Below are positions 43,248 to 52,499 of a stretch of 64,000 nt of DNA, in pieces. A program made the translations under genes and the position numbers. The stretch covers positions 62,001-126,000 of the forward strand of contig NZ_WNNK01000002.1 of the NCBI RefSeq assembly GCF_009724245.1. The letters are read 5' to 3'. Each line of letters starts with the position of its first letter. The first letter of the stretch is position 1. Under the pieces are notes generated by a model, which made no database searches, had not been told where the DNA came from, and saw only the letters and a list, made by a program, of their open reading frames with translations. This stretch comes from Pseudomonas spelaei (GTDB lineage Bacteria > Pseudomonadota > Gammaproteobacteria > Pseudomonadales > Pseudomonadaceae).

Positions 43248-43275
43248 AGTATAAGACAGGCTCAAAAACTCTCAA
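43248..43275 (-). promoter_or_regulatory. Sigma70-type promoter of the cold-shock gene
   Basis: On the minus strand TTGAGA (43275-43270) and TATACT (43253-43248) are separated by 16 bp, close to consensus. Transcription would start near 43241, giving a leader of about 46 nt before the cold-shock gene. Confidence 0.7.
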
Positions 43276-43375
43276 CTCAAGATTACTTCGCTGCTTTTTT
43301 GCCGATTTTCGGTGAATACGGCACACTAGTCGCCCGAGCAACTGCTCGGTTTTCCTCACTCAAAGCAGAAGCCGT

Positions 43376-45880
43376 ATGACCCGTTCTCCATTTCGCCGTC
43401 TGGTATTTGGCACCTTGCGCCGACTGTTGTACCTCTGGGTTCGCTCGGAGACGATCAACCAGTCGTCCCTTACCCTGAATCTCGACCGCAGCCGACCGGT
43501 GTTTTATGTCCTGCAATCCCCCTCCCTGACCGAATTGGCCGTGGTCGATACCGAGTGCACCAAGGCCGGCCTGCCGCGCCCGGTGCTGCCCGTGTCGGTT
43601 GGCGCACTGCTGGAACCCGCTGCGTTCTTCTACCTGACGCCAGACCCGGATTGGCTCGGTCGCCAGGACAAGCGCGGTGCACCACCGACCCTGACCCGCC
43701 TGGTCAATGCCCTGACCGAGCACCCCGAAGAGAATGCACAAATCATTCCGGTCAGCGTGTTCTGGGGCCAGTCGCCGGACAGCGAATCCAGCCCGTGGAA
43801 ACTGCTGTTCGCCGACAGCTGGGCCGTCACCGGCCGCCTGCGCCGCCTGCTGAGTATTCTGATCCTCGGCCGCAAGACCCGGGTGCAATTCTCCGCCCCG
43901 ATCAACCTGCGCGAGTTGATCGAGCACAATAAAGGCCACGAACGCACCGTACGGATGGCCCAGCGGATCCTGCGGGTGCATTTTCGCAACCTGAAGACCG
44001 CCGTGATCGGTCCCGACCTGTCCCATCGCCGCAATCTGGTAAAGGGCCTGGTGAACATGCCGCTGGTACGCCAGGCGATCCTCGATGAAGCCGAACGGGA
44101 GAAGATCACCCCGGAGAAAGCCAAGGCCCAGGCCCTGCGCTACGGCAACGAGATCGCCTCGGACTACACCTACACCGCGATCCGCTTCCTGGAAGTGGTG
44201 CTGAGCTGGTTCTGGAACAAGATCTACGACGGCATCAAGGTCAACAACATCGAAGGCGTGCAAAAGGTCGCCCAAGGTTATGAAGTCATTTATGTGCCGT
44301 GCCATCGCAGCCATATCGACTACCTGCTGCTCTCCTATCTGCTGTTCAAGAACGGCCTGACCCCGCCGCACATCGCGGCCGGGATCAACCTGAACATGCC
44401 GGTGATCGGCAGCCTGCTGCGGCGTGGCGGGGCGTTTTTCATGCGCCGCACCTTCAAGGGCAACCCGCTGTACACCTCGGTGTTCAACGAATACCTGCAC
44501 ACCCTGTTCACCAAGGGCTTCCCGGTGGAATACTTCGTCGAGGGTGGGCGCTCCCGCACCGGGCGCATGCTGCAACCGAAAACCGGGATGCTGGCGATTA
44601 CCCTGCGCAGCTTCCTGCGTTCCTCACGCATGCCGATCGTGTTTGTGCCGGTGTACATCGGTTACGAGCGGGTGTTGGAAGGCCGTACCTACCTGGGCGA
44701 ACTGCGCGGTGCCAGCAAGAAGAAAGAATCGATTTTCGATATCTTCAAGGTCATCGGCGCGTTGAAACAGCGCTTTGGCCAGGTCGCCGTGAACTTTGGC
44801 GAACCGATCAAGCTCGCCGAATTCCTCGACCAGGAACAACCCGACTGGCGGGCCCAGGAGCTGGGACCGAACTACAAGCCAGCCTGGCTCAACGAAACCA
44901 CCAACCGCCTCGGCGAGCGGGTGGCACAACACTTGAACGAAGCGGCGGCGATCAACCCGGTCAATCTGGTGGCGCTGGCACTGCTGTCCACCAGCCGCCT
45001 GGCCCTGGATGACCAGTCCATGGCACGGGTGCTGGATTTGTACCTCGCGCTACTGCGCAAGGTGCCCTACTCACCGCACACCACGTTACCCGAAGGCGAT
45101 GGCCAGGCGCTGATCAAGCACGTCAAGGACATGCAACTGCTGTCGGAACAGAGCGATGCCCTGGGCAAGATTCTGTACCTGGACGAGCAGAACGCCGTCC
45201 TGATGACCTACTACCGCAACAACGTGCTGCACATCTTCGCCCTGCCGGCGTTGCTGGCCAGTTTCTTCCAGAGCAGTTCGCGCATGAGCCGCGAACAGAT
45301 CCTGCGCTACACCCGCGCGCTCTACCCGTACCTGCAATCAGAGCTGTTTATCCGTTGGTCCCTCGACGAACTGGATGCGGTGGTCGACCAGTGGCTCGAA
45401 GCCTTTGTCGAACAAGGCCTGCTGCGCTTTGAGAATGAGGTCTACCTGCGCCCGGCCCCAAGTTCTCGGCACTTTGTGCTGCTGACGCTGTTGTCCAAGA
45501 GCATCGCCCAGACCCTGCAGCGCTTCTATATGGCCATCTCGCTGCTGCTCAACAGTGGCCAGAACAGTATCAGCGCCGAAGAACTGGAAGACTTGTGTAC
45601 GGTCATGGCCCAGCGCCTGTCGATCCTGCATGGCCTGAATGCACCGGAGTTCTTCGATAAAAGCCTTTTCCGACACTTCATCCAGACCCTGCTGGAGCAA
45701 GATGTGCTGCGCCGCGATGAAGCTGGCAAGCTGAGCTATCACCCATTGCTCGGCGAGCTGGCCGAAGGCGCAGCCAAGCGCGTGTTGCCGGCGGAGATTC
45801 GCCTGTCGATTCGCCAGGTGGCGTTACATCGCAATGAAGAACTGACCGAGAAGCCCTCCGTACCTGAAGAAACCCGCTAG
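43376..45880 (+). CDS. plsB: Glycerol-3-phosphate acyltransferase PlsB
   Basis: PlsB acylates glycerol 3-phosphate at position 1, beginning phospholipid synthesis at the inner membrane. The 834-residue product is of the long PlsB type. The catalytic HX4D block is [13 protein letters not shown] (H310, D315); further acyltransferase motifs are [32 protein letters not shown] and [16 protein letters not shown]. It is divergent from the cold-shock gene. A hairpin without a T run follows the stop. Confidence 0.97.
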   Translation: MTRSPFRRLVFGTLRRLLYLWVRSETINQSSLTLNLDRSRPVFYVLQSPSLTELAVVDTECTKAGLPRPVLPVSVGALLEPAAFFYLTPDPDWLGRQDKRGAPPTLTRLVNALTEHPEENAQIIPVSVFWGQSPDSESSPWKLLFADSWAVTGRLRRLLSILILGRKTRVQFSAPINLRELIEHNKGHERTVRMAQRILRVHFRNLKTAVIGPDLSHRRNLVKGLVNMPLVRQAILDEAEREKITPEKAKAQALRYGNEIASDYTYTAIRFLEVVLSWFWNKIYDGIKVNNIEGVQKVAQGYEVIYVPCHRSHIDYLLLSYLLFKNGLTPPHIAAGINLNMPVIGSLLRRGGAFFMRRTFKGNPLYTSVFNEYLHTLFTKGFPVEYFVEGGRSRTGRMLQPKTGMLAITLRSFLRSSRMPIVFVPVYIGYERVLEGRTYLGELRGASKKKESIFDIFKVIGALKQRFGQVAVNFGEPIKLAEFLDQEQPDWRAQELGPNYKPAWLNETTNRLGERVAQHLNEAAAINPVNLVALALLSTSRLALDDQSMARVLDLYLALLRKVPYSPHTTLPEGDGQALIKHVKDMQLLSEQSDALGKILYLDEQNAVLMTYYRNNVLHIFALPALLASFFQSSSRMSREQILRYTRALYPYLQSELFIRWSLDELDAVVDQWLEAFVEQGLLRFENEVYLRPAPSSRHFVLLTLLSKSIAQTLQRFYMAISLLLNSGQNSISAEELEDLCTVMAQRLSILHGLNAPEFFDKSLFRHFIQTLLEQDVLRRDEAGKLSYHPLLGELAEGAAKRVLPAEIRLSIRQVALHRNEELTEKPSVPEETR

Positions 45881-45889
45881 ATTTACCGA

Positions 45890-45912
45890 GGCGCCAGGGT
45901 GTTTCTGGCGCC
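45890..45912 (+). terminator. Hairpin after plsB
   Basis: GGCGCCAG, a seven-base loop and CTGGCGCC form an 8-bp stem between plsB and the lipoprotein gene. No T run follows, so it may reduce rather than end transcription. Confidence 0.45.
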
Positions 45913-45931
45913 GTTGACAAGGAGCTGTACC

Positions 45932-46333
45932 ATGAAAAAACTCATCCTGCTGGGCCTGACTGCATTGCTGGGAGCCTGCCAAACCATGAACCCTACTCCC
46001 AAGGCCAGCCTCGACGGCGAAGTGTTCTACCTGCAACGCATCGCCCTGCCACCGGCCGCGACCTTGAGTGTCAGCCTGCAAGATGTCTCCCTGATGGACG
46101 CACCCGCAGTGACCCTGGCCGAGCAGAAAGGCCCGGTCAAAGGCCAGGTGCCGCTACCGTTTCACCTGAGCTACGACCCTGCCCAAGTCAAACCTGGCCA
46201 TAGCTATTCGGTCAGCGCTCGCATCGAACTGGATGGCAAGCTACTGTTTATCACCACCGAGCGGCATTCAGTGCAGTTGAACGGCCAGGATCCCCAGCCG
46301 TTGCGCCTGCGCGTCGATGCGGTTGCCCACTGA
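45932..46333 (+). CDS. YbaY/YscW-family lipoprotein
   Basis: This predicted lipoprotein of 133 residues has lipobox LLGAC (Cys16) after a short signal MKKLILLGLTA. The mature part resembles the YbaY/YscW domain (ALPPAATLSVSLQDVSLMD; GHSYSVSARIELDGKLLFIT), a beta-sandwich seen in type III secretion pilotins and in outer-membrane lipoproteins of unknown role. It follows plsB by 51 bp and precedes a DUF4197 gene. Confidence 0.88.
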   Translation: MKKLILLGLTALLGACQTMNPTPKASLDGEVFYLQRIALPPAATLSVSLQDVSLMDAPAVTLAEQKGPVKGQVPLPFHLSYDPAQVKPGHSYSVSARIELDGKLLFITTERHSVQLNGQDPQPLRLRVDAVAH

Positions 46334-46358
46334 CTCCCTCAGACAAAAGGAAGCACCC

Positions 46359-47045
46359 ATGCTCCGTAACTCTCTTCGCTTGACCGCCCTGTGTGCCGGC
46401 CTGCTGCTCGGTGCCAACGCCATGGCCCTGTCACTGGGCGACCTGTCCCAGGGGGACGCCACTGGCGGCCTCAAGGACGCCTTGACCCAAGGTGCGCAGA
46501 TTGCCGTCAAACAACTGGGCGTACCCGGTGGTTTCAGCAATAACCCCGAAGTAAAAATCGGCTTGCCGGGCAAGTTGGACAAAGCCGCCGGCGCACTGAA
46601 AATGCTCGGTATGGGCGACCAGCTCACGCAACTTGAAACCAGCATGAACAAAGCGGCCGAATCCGCGGTGACCCAGGCCCAGCCGATTCTGGTGAATGCC
46701 GTGAAAAACATGAGCGTGAGCGATGCCAAAGGCATCCTCAGCGGCGGCCAGGACTCGGCGACCCAGTACCTGGACAAAAGCAGCCGCGAGCAGATCCGCG
46801 CCAAGTTCCTGCCCATCGTCAAGCAATCCACTGACAAGGTCGGTGTCGCTCAGCAGTACAACGCCCTCGCCAAAAAAGCCCCGATGGGTTTGCTGGGTGA
46901 CAAGGGGTCCAGCATCGAAAACTACGTGACCGAGCAAGCGCTGGATGGGTTGTTCAAGATGATTGCCCAGCAGGAAGAAAGCATTCGCAAGAATCCGGCG
47001 GCGGCAGCTACCAGCTTAGCCAAGAAAGTCTTCGGGGCGCTGTAG
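46359..47045 (+). CDS. DUF4197 periplasmic protein
   Basis: This exported protein has 228 residues. The signal peptide MLRNSLRLTALCAGLLLGANAMA precedes an Ala/Lys/Gln-rich helical domain recognised as DUF4197 (LKDALTQGAQIAVKQLG; RAKFLPIVKQSTDKVG). Its function is unknown. ATG at 46359 with AAAAGGAAGC upstream was chosen; the longer frame starts inside the preceding gene. A bidirectional terminator follows at 47088. Confidence 0.88.
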   Translation: MLRNSLRLTALCAGLLLGANAMALSLGDLSQGDATGGLKDALTQGAQIAVKQLGVPGGFSNNPEVKIGLPGKLDKAAGALKMLGMGDQLTQLETSMNKAAESAVTQAQPILVNAVKNMSVSDAKGILSGGQDSATQYLDKSSREQIRAKFLPIVKQSTDKVGVAQQYNALAKKAPMGLLGDKGSSIENYVTEQALDGLFKMIAQQEESIRKNPAAAATSLAKKVFGAL

Positions 47046-47087
47046 AAACATAACAGGCAGCCACCAAGGAATGTTTACGACATCTAT

Positions 47088-47117
47088 AAAAGCGCCCTAA
47101 ATAACTCAGGGCGCTTT
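47088..47117 (+). terminator. Terminator after the DUF4197 gene
   Basis: AAAAGCGCCCT and AGGGCGCTTTT form an 11-bp stem with a nine-base loop, 43 bp after the stop, ending in TTTTAT. The A run on the other side means it could also work for the minus-strand gene at 47181. Confidence 0.85.
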
Positions 47118-47180
47118 TATATGAACTTTGATTACTAACACCGGAACAGAACGTTATCAACGCCAACCGAAACAATGTAT

Positions 47181-47372
47181 TTAGTAGCGAATAGCTCGAT
47201 TAAAGTTAGAACTTGAACTTATCGAGACCCCATTACTATTGTTGTTCAGGTTGTTATTTTCGTTATTAATATGGATATTCACGTCAGGCTTGTGATTTCT
47301 ATGATTGCCACACCCTCTTCCCATACCCATGCCCATCAGCTGTAAAGGCAACGTCAACAAACTAAGTAACAT
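47181..47372 (-). CDS. Small Asn/Ser-rich protein of 63 residues, hypothetical
   Basis: Function is unknown. The N-terminus is hydrophobic and Leu-rich (MLLSLLTLPLQL), then Met/Gly-rich (MGMGMGRGCG), then an Asn/His/Ser-rich tail (NIHINNENNNLNNNSNG followed by SSSSNF). AAGGGG lies 5 bp before the ATG, which supports translation. The region is more AT-rich than the surrounding core genes. It could be a signal-like peptide with a low-complexity mature part; no family was recognised. Reality as a gene is moderately likely. Confidence 0.5.
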   Translation of the reverse strand: MLLSLLTLPLQLMGMGMGRGCGNHRNHKPDVNIHINNENNNLNNNSNGVSISSSSNFNRAIRY

Positions 47373-47494
47373 ACATACCCCTTAACATCATTTTTAGAGT
47401 TAATCTTCCGCGACCTCATCGCCAGAAGAAACAACCTGTTTATCAGGTAATCCTAAGTGGCATGGAGGCTAAAAAGGTTCCTTGACCCGACGCA

Positions 47495-47578
47495 TTACAA
47501 CTCCACGCTCTGCACAGGGGCACCGCCTACGTCGTGAAACACCGCCCCTGGATTATTATTGGCCTTGCCCGTCGGTAG
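47495..47578 (-). pseudogene. Possible coding remnant of 27 codons
   Basis: On the minus strand an uninterrupted frame between two stops reads LPTGKANNNPGAVFHD and then VGGAPVQSVEL before TAA. It has no start codon or ribosome site, so it may be the C-terminal fragment of a lost gene, or chance. Apart from it, nothing recognisable lies between 47373 and 47614 except a short ACCTG/CAGGT inverted repeat near 47445. Confidence 0.2.
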
Positions 47579-47614
47579 CTATCTGGCCCAAATCGCTAGC
47601 CGAGCCGCTGACGA

Positions 47615-48076
47615 CTAAATAGGCAAAGAAGTGAGCGGCATCGCTGGAGGTACGCCAGCCAGCACTGCGGGGCGCGCAGAGGGCTGTGCGACGGGAGATT
47701 CAGCTTCAGCAAAAGGGGTATGGGGTACCTGCTCGGCAAGCTTTTCGCGGGGCACTGGTACCGCAAATGCTGTGCGGGGAGCAAGGGTTGCGCGGGTTGC
47801 AATCTCTGCTGATGCATCAGGGGCCGGTACCGACGCGGGAAGGGTATTATCGGGCTGCGCTACAACCTCTCCTACTGTCGTTTGAGTGTCGGCCAAGCCA
47901 ATAGCCATCTTAACGGGAGGATCATCCTCTTTGGTCGGGCTGGCGGGCTCACTCTTGGTGATTGCTTCCATCGCCTTGGTTGCACCAAAAGCTGCTGCGC
48001 CACTGACTACCCCCACTCCTATGGCCTTAAGAACCGGCGCAGCAATAGCCGCCAAGAGAGGTAAGAAAAAAGCCAT
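47615..48076 (-). CDS. Hypothetical membrane-anchored Pro/Ala-rich protein, 153 residues
   Basis: Function is unknown. Residues 1-35 form one or two hydrophobic helices (FFLPLLAAIAAPVLKAIGVG; VVSGAAAFGATKAM). The rest is rich in Pro, Ala, Val and Thr (for example SEPASPTKEDDPP and ARPAVLAGVPPAMPL) and looks disordered. ATG at 48076 with AAGGAA 7 bp upstream was chosen; the frame continues 15 codons upstream without a site. It sits between the 63-residue gene and the efflux operon. Confidence 0.6.
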   Translation of the reverse strand: MAFFLPLLAAIAAPVLKAIGVGVVSGAAAFGATKAMEAITKSEPASPTKEDDPPVKMAIGLADTQTTVGEVVAQPDNTLPASVPAPDASAEIATRATLAPRTAFAVPVPREKLAEQVPHTPFAEAESPVAQPSARPAVLAGVPPAMPLTSLPI

Positions 48077-48240
48077 GATCGTATTCCTTATGTCTGGTTT
48101 GTTCCTGACGACAGGGCTCAATGACCAGGGAAGGCAGTGAAACCCTGCTGAAAACGCCGCCGCTGAACGGGCACGCTTTCTTGTGTGCTAAAAGCATCGT
48201 CGTCAGTTCCAATGCGTCGACATTTTCTTCCGACGGCCCC

Positions 48241-51200
48241 CTACAAAGTCGATGGTTTGATCCTGAACCACGCCGCATACAGCGCCGGCAGAAACAACAG
48301 CGTCAACGCTGTCGCCACAATCAATCCACCCATGATAGCCACCGCCATCGGCCCGAAGAATACGCTGCGCGACAGCGGGATCATCGCCAGTACCGCCGCC
48401 AGAGCGGTCAGCACAATCGGCCGAAAACGTCGGACGGTCGCTTCAATAATGGCCTGCCATGGAGCCAACCCTGCCTTGATGTCCTGCTCGATCTGGTCCA
48501 CCAGGATCACCGAGTTGCGCATGATCATTCCCGACAGTGCGATAGTCCCCAGCATCGCCACAAAACCAAACGGCTGACGGAATATCAGCAGGAACAATGT
48601 GACGCCGATCAGACCCAATGGCGCGGTCAGAAAGACCATGGCCGTGCGTGAGAAGCTGCGCAGTTGCAGCATCAGCAAAGTCAGCACCACCACGATAAAT
48701 AGCGGCACCCCGGCCTTGACCGAGTTCTGCCCACGGGCGGAATCCTCTACCGTGCCGCCGACCTCCAGCAGGTAGCCATCCGGCAGCTCGGCACGTACGC
48801 CTTCCAGGGTCGGCAAAATCTGCTGGACCAGGGTCGCCGGTTGTTCCTTGCCGTAGATATCAGCGCGAATGGTGACCGTCGGCAGCCGGTTGCGGTGCCA
48901 GATGATGCCTTCTTCAAAGCCGTATTCCAAGGTCGCGATCTGCGACAGCGCGACGCTTTTACCGTTGTCGGTCGGAACCGCCAGGCTCGGCAGCAACGAC
49001 AGCTCGGTGCGTTCATGCACGGTGCCGCGCAAGAGGATTTCGATCAACTCGTTGTCCTCCCGGTATTGGCTGACACTGGAACCGGTGAGGGAACTCTGGA
49101 GAAATTTCGACAGATTCGCGGTGCTGACACCCAAGGCGCGCGCGCGATCCTGATCGACATTGAGATAAACGATCTTGCTCGGTTCCTCCCAGTCCAGGTG
49201 CACGTTGACTACGCGAGTATTTTCGCGAACCTTGGCCGCCACTTTGCGCGCCAATACGCGTACTTCCTCGATGTGTTCACCTGTGACGCGGAACTGCACC
49301 GGGTAACCAACGGGTGGACCGTTCTCAAGACGCGTGACACGTGAACGCAAGTCCGGGAATTGTTCATTCAGGGTTTCGATCAGCCAGGTGCGCAGGCTTT
49401 CACGCTCCTCGATGGTCTTGGCCAGGACCACAAATTGGGCAAAACTCGCGGCCGGCAATTGCTGATCCAGCGGCAAGTAGAAACGTGGCGACCCTGTGCC
49501 AACGTAAGCCACATAGTTTTCGATCTCGGCGTGTTCTTTAAGCAGGCCTTCCAGACGCTTGACCTGGTCAGCGGTGTTGCTCAAGGAGGCGCCTTCGGCC
49601 AATTTCAGGTCGACCATCAGCTCCAGTCGCCCGGAGGCCGGAAAGAACTGCTGGGGCACAAAACGAAACAGCGCCACCGAGCCGATAAACAGCAGCAGCG
49701 TCAGCACGATCACCGTTTTGCGGCGCCGCACACACCACTCCACCAAGCGTCTTACCCGCTGATAAAACGGTGTGCCGTAGGGATCCGGGCCATCGGCACC
49801 CTGTTTGGCTGCATGAATCTTCGCCAGGTCCGGCAGGAGCTTCTCCCCCAGGTAAGGCACGAACACCACGGCGGCAACCCAGGAGGCCAACAGCGCGATG
49901 GTCACCACCTGGAAGATCGAACGGGTGTATTCGCCAGTACTCGACTGCGCAGTGGCAATCGGCAGGAAGCCAGCAGCGGTAATCAGGGTGCCCGTGAGCA
50001 TCGGAAAGGCAGTACTGGTCCAGGCGAAACTGGCGGCCTTGAGCCGGTCGTAACCCTGTTCCATTTTGATCGCCATCATCTCCACGGCGATGATCGCGTC
50101 ATCCACCAGCAATCCAAGGGCCAGCACCAACGCACCGAGAGAGATCTTGTGCAAGCCAATCCCCAGGTAATACATCGTGGCAAAGGTCATCGCCAACACC
50201 AGTGGAATCGCCAGTGCGACCACCATGCCAGTACGTACGCCCAACGAGAAGAAACTCACCAGCAACACAATGGCCAGGGCCTCGGCCAGAACCCGGACGA
50301 ATTCGCCGACGCTGGTTTTCACCGCCGCTGGTTGGTCAGACACTTTGCGCAGCTCCATACCTGCGGGAAGGTTCTTCTGCAGACGCGCGAATTCATGTTC
50401 CAGGGCTTTGCCCAACACCAGAATGTCACCACCGTCCCGCATAGCCACTGCCAGGCCGATCGCGTCGTTACCCATGTAACGCATGCGCGGTGCGGGTGGA
50501 TCGTTGAAGCCACGGTGGATCTCGGCCACATCGCCGATGCGGAAAGTGCGGTCACCCACACGAATCGGGAAGTTGCGGATTTCTTCCACGGTCTTGAAAT
50601 TGCCGGACACACGCAGCTGCACGCGCTCGCTCGGTGTTTCAAAGAAGCCGGCGGTAGACACCGCGTTCTGCTCTTGCAATGCCTTCTGCACGGCGGCCAA
50701 TGGCAAGCCAAGGGTCGCCAGCTTGAGGTTCGACAACTCGATCCAGATCTTCTCGTCCTGCAAACCGAGCAATTCAACCTTGCCCACATCCGGCACTCGT
50801 TGCAGCTGAATCTGGATGCGATCGGCGTAATCCTTGAGCACGGCATAGTCGAAACCGTCACCGGTCAACGCGTAGATATTGCCGAAGGTAGTGCCGAACT
50901 CATCATTGAAAAACGGGCCCTGAATGTCCGGCGGCAGGGTCTGACGAATGTCGCTGATCTTCTTGCGCACCTGATACCACAGGTCAGGAATTTGCGCCGA
51001 ATGCATGGAGTCCCGGGCAATAAAAGTGACCTGGGATTCCCCTGGCCGCGAGAAGGAAACAATGCGCTCGTACTCGCCAGTCTCCATCAGTTTCTTTTCA
51101 ATGCGCTCGGTGACCTGGCGCGAAACTTCCTGGGCCGTAGCACCCGGCCAATTGGTCTTGATGACCATGGCCTTGAAGGTGAACGGCGGGTCTTCGCTTT

Positions 51201-51306
51201 GCCCCAACTTGGTGTAGGACAAGGCGCCCACTACGGCCAGCAGGATCATCAGGAACAGTACGATCTGGCGATTACGCAACGCCCATTCGGAAAGATTGAA
51301 ACCCAT
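48241..51306 (-). CDS. mexK: RND multidrug efflux transporter, MexK-like
   Basis: This 1021-residue inner-membrane proton-driven RND pump has twelve predicted helices, two large periplasmic loops, and the relay motif GLLVDDAIIAVEMM of helix 4. The length, the single-adaptor operon, the divergent TetR gene and the position between plsB-region genes and rsmJ match mexK (PA3676) of P. aeruginosa. MexJK there exports triclosan and erythromycin, using OpmH or OprM; no outer-membrane channel gene is present here either. Substrates in this strain are not proven. It lies 6 bp after the adaptor gene. Confidence 0.85.
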   Translation of the reverse strand: MGFNLSEWALRNRQIVLFLMILLAVVGALSYTKLGQSEDPPFTFKAMVIKTNWPGATAQEVSRQVTERIEKKLMETGEYERIVSFSRPGESQVTFIARDSMHSAQIPDLWYQVRKKISDIRQTLPPDIQGPFFNDEFGTTFGNIYALTGDGFDYAVLKDYADRIQIQLQRVPDVGKVELLGLQDEKIWIELSNLKLATLGLPLAAVQKALQEQNAVSTAGFFETPSERVQLRVSGNFKTVEEIRNFPIRVGDRTFRIGDVAEIHRGFNDPPAPRMRYMGNDAIGLAVAMRDGGDILVLGKALEHEFARLQKNLPAGMELRKVSDQPAAVKTSVGEFVRVLAEALAIVLLVSFFSLGVRTGMVVALAIPLVLAMTFATMYYLGIGLHKISLGALVLALGLLVDDAIIAVEMMAIKMEQGYDRLKAASFAWTSTAFPMLTGTLITAAGFLPIATAQSSTGEYTRSIFQVVTIALLASWVAAVVFVPYLGEKLLPDLAKIHAAKQGADGPDPYGTPFYQRVRRLVEWCVRRRKTVIVLTLLLFIGSVALFRFVPQQFFPASGRLELMVDLKLAEGASLSNTADQVKRLEGLLKEHAEIENYVAYVGTGSPRFYLPLDQQLPAASFAQFVVLAKTIEERESLRTWLIETLNEQFPDLRSRVTRLENGPPVGYPVQFRVTGEHIEEVRVLARKVAAKVRENTRVVNVHLDWEEPSKIVYLNVDQDRARALGVSTANLSKFLQSSLTGSSVSQYREDNELIEILLRGTVHERTELSLLPSLAVPTDNGKSVALSQIATLEYGFEEGIIWHRNRLPTVTIRADIYGKEQPATLVQQILPTLEGVRAELPDGYLLEVGGTVEDSARGQNSVKAGVPLFIVVVLTLLMLQLRSFSRTAMVFLTAPLGLIGVTLFLLIFRQPFGFVAMLGTIALSGMIMRNSVILVDQIEQDIKAGLAPWQAIIEATVRRFRPIVLTALAAVLAMIPLSRSVFFGPMAVAIMGGLIVATALTLLFLPALYAAWFRIKPSTL

Positions 51307-51312
51307 CGGGGA

Positions 51313-52413
51313 CTACTCCTTGGCCGCCAGATTCACTACCCGATTGGAGCGATCCACCGGGCGCACTTGCTGGCCCTCATGGAGCACATGGACACCAGCA
51401 GCAATTACCCAGTCGGTGGGGTTCAGACCTTCCAGCACCGGTACGTTTTTCTCGCCGAAGGCGCCGATCCGCACCGGTACCCGCTTGAGGGTGTTGTCGG
51501 GCTGTACCCGCCAGACGTAGGACGCACCGTTCTCCGCACTCAAGGCAGACAGCGGTACGGAAAGAGGAATAACGCCGTCGGCTTGTATGAATACTCGGGC
51601 GCTCTGCCCCAGCTCCGCCGGGACTTTGCCACCGGTAAAGGCGACACGCGCGGCGAAAGTCCGCGACTTGGGATCCGCCGCTGGCGACAGCTCGCGGATC
51701 CGCCCGTTGAAACGCTGGTCCGGCTGGCTCCACAACTCCACGGAAACCGGCTGGCCAATCTTGAAGCGGCCAAAACTTTGTTCCGGCAGGCTGATGAGCA
51801 CTTCCCGCTCACCGTCGGTGGCCAGGGTGAACACCGTCTGGCCGGCGGACACCACCTGACCCACTTCCACCGCACGTTTGGCCACGACCCCGTCCTGGGG
51901 CGCCCGCAGCACGGCGTAACCAGCCTGATTGTTGGCCACGTCGAACTCGGCCTTGATCTGCTTGAGGCGTGCCTCGCCTGCGCGGTACATGTTTTCGGAA
52001 TTGTCGTACTGGGAGCGGCTGACCATCTGACGATCCATCAGGGTCTTGTAGCGATCACGTTCAGCACGCACCAGACTCAGGTTGGCCTCAGCGGCAGCGA
52101 CCTGGGCGCGGGTGGCTTCCAATTGCAGGCGCACGTCCTGGGGATCGAGTTCTGCCAGGGACTGGTTAGCCTTGACCCGCTCGCCCTCCTCCACCAGTCG
52201 GCGATTGACTTTGCCACCAATGCGAAAAGCCAGGTCTGGCTCGTAACGAGCGCGCACTTCACCCGGGTAGCTGTCCATCGCCTGGGCCGAAGGCTGTGGC
52301 TGAACCACCATGGCCGGGCGGATGGAGGCTTGGGTCGCTTCTTCATGGCCGCAGGCAGCCAATAGAAATGCCAGGCTGACAGGCAACGCGAGGGGCAGGA
52401 CAAGGCTGCGCAT
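51313..52413 (-). CDS. mexJ: RND efflux periplasmic adaptor lipoprotein, MexJ-like
   Basis: This 366-residue membrane-fusion protein links the RND pump to an outer-membrane channel. The lipobox LLAAC (Cys21) suggests lipid anchoring. Then come beta-barrel/lipoyl segments around a helical hairpin (ATRAQVAAAEANLSLVRAERDR; LRAPQDGVVAKRAVEVG). It precedes the mexK-like gene by 6 bp and is divergent from the TetR gene. A TATAAT -10 box and operator palindromes lie just upstream. Confidence 0.86.
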   Translation of the reverse strand: MRSLVLPLALPVSLAFLLAACGHEEATQASIRPAMVVQPQPSAQAMDSYPGEVRARYEPDLAFRIGGKVNRRLVEEGERVKANQSLAELDPQDVRLQLEATRAQVAAAEANLSLVRAERDRYKTLMDRQMVSRSQYDNSENMYRAGEARLKQIKAEFDVANNQAGYAVLRAPQDGVVAKRAVEVGQVVSAGQTVFTLATDGEREVLISLPEQSFGRFKIGQPVSVELWSQPDQRFNGRIRELSPAADPKSRTFAARVAFTGGKVPAELGQSARVFIQADGVIPLSVPLSALSAENGASYVWRVQPDNTLKRVPVRIGAFGEKNVPVLEGLNPTDWVIAAGVHVLHEGQQVRPVDRSNRVVNLAAKE

Positions 52414-52447
52414 GCTGAAGGACCTTTCGCTAATAGTGCTAGGAATA

Positions 52448-52453
52448 ATTATA
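52448..52453 (-). promoter_or_regulatory. -10 box of the mexJK promoter
   Basis: A consensus TATAAT on the minus strand is 35 bp upstream of the mexJ-like start, with a TTGGTA-like -35 about 19 bp upstream. The palindromes annotated next to it overlap this promoter. Confidence 0.55.
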
Positions 52454-52476
52454 CTGGCCGGTATGTTATTAATACC
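52451..52476. promoter_or_regulatory. Operator-like palindromes between mexJ and mexL
   Basis: Two overlapping inverted repeats lie in the 86-bp divergent gap: ATACTGGCCGGTAT (52451-52464, one mismatched pair) and GGTAT, seven bases, ATACC (52460-52476). They overlap the mexJK promoter, as expected for a TetR-family repressor site. In P. aeruginosa MexL binds the mexL-mexJ gap and represses both directions. Confidence 0.65.
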
Positions 52477-52499
52477 AAACTCACCAGTCCAGTATTAAA

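Noticed and set aside
47596..47817. 73-codon minus-strand frame (QPAQPLLPAQHL...) within the 153-residue gene
   Set aside because: It is in a different frame of the better-supported 153-residue gene, and no ribosome site was seen.
49360..52365. 1001-codon plus-strand open frame across the mexK-mexJ region
   Set aside because: It runs antisense through two well-supported efflux genes; long antisense frames are expected from the codon bias of GC-rich genes, and the translation shows no domain.
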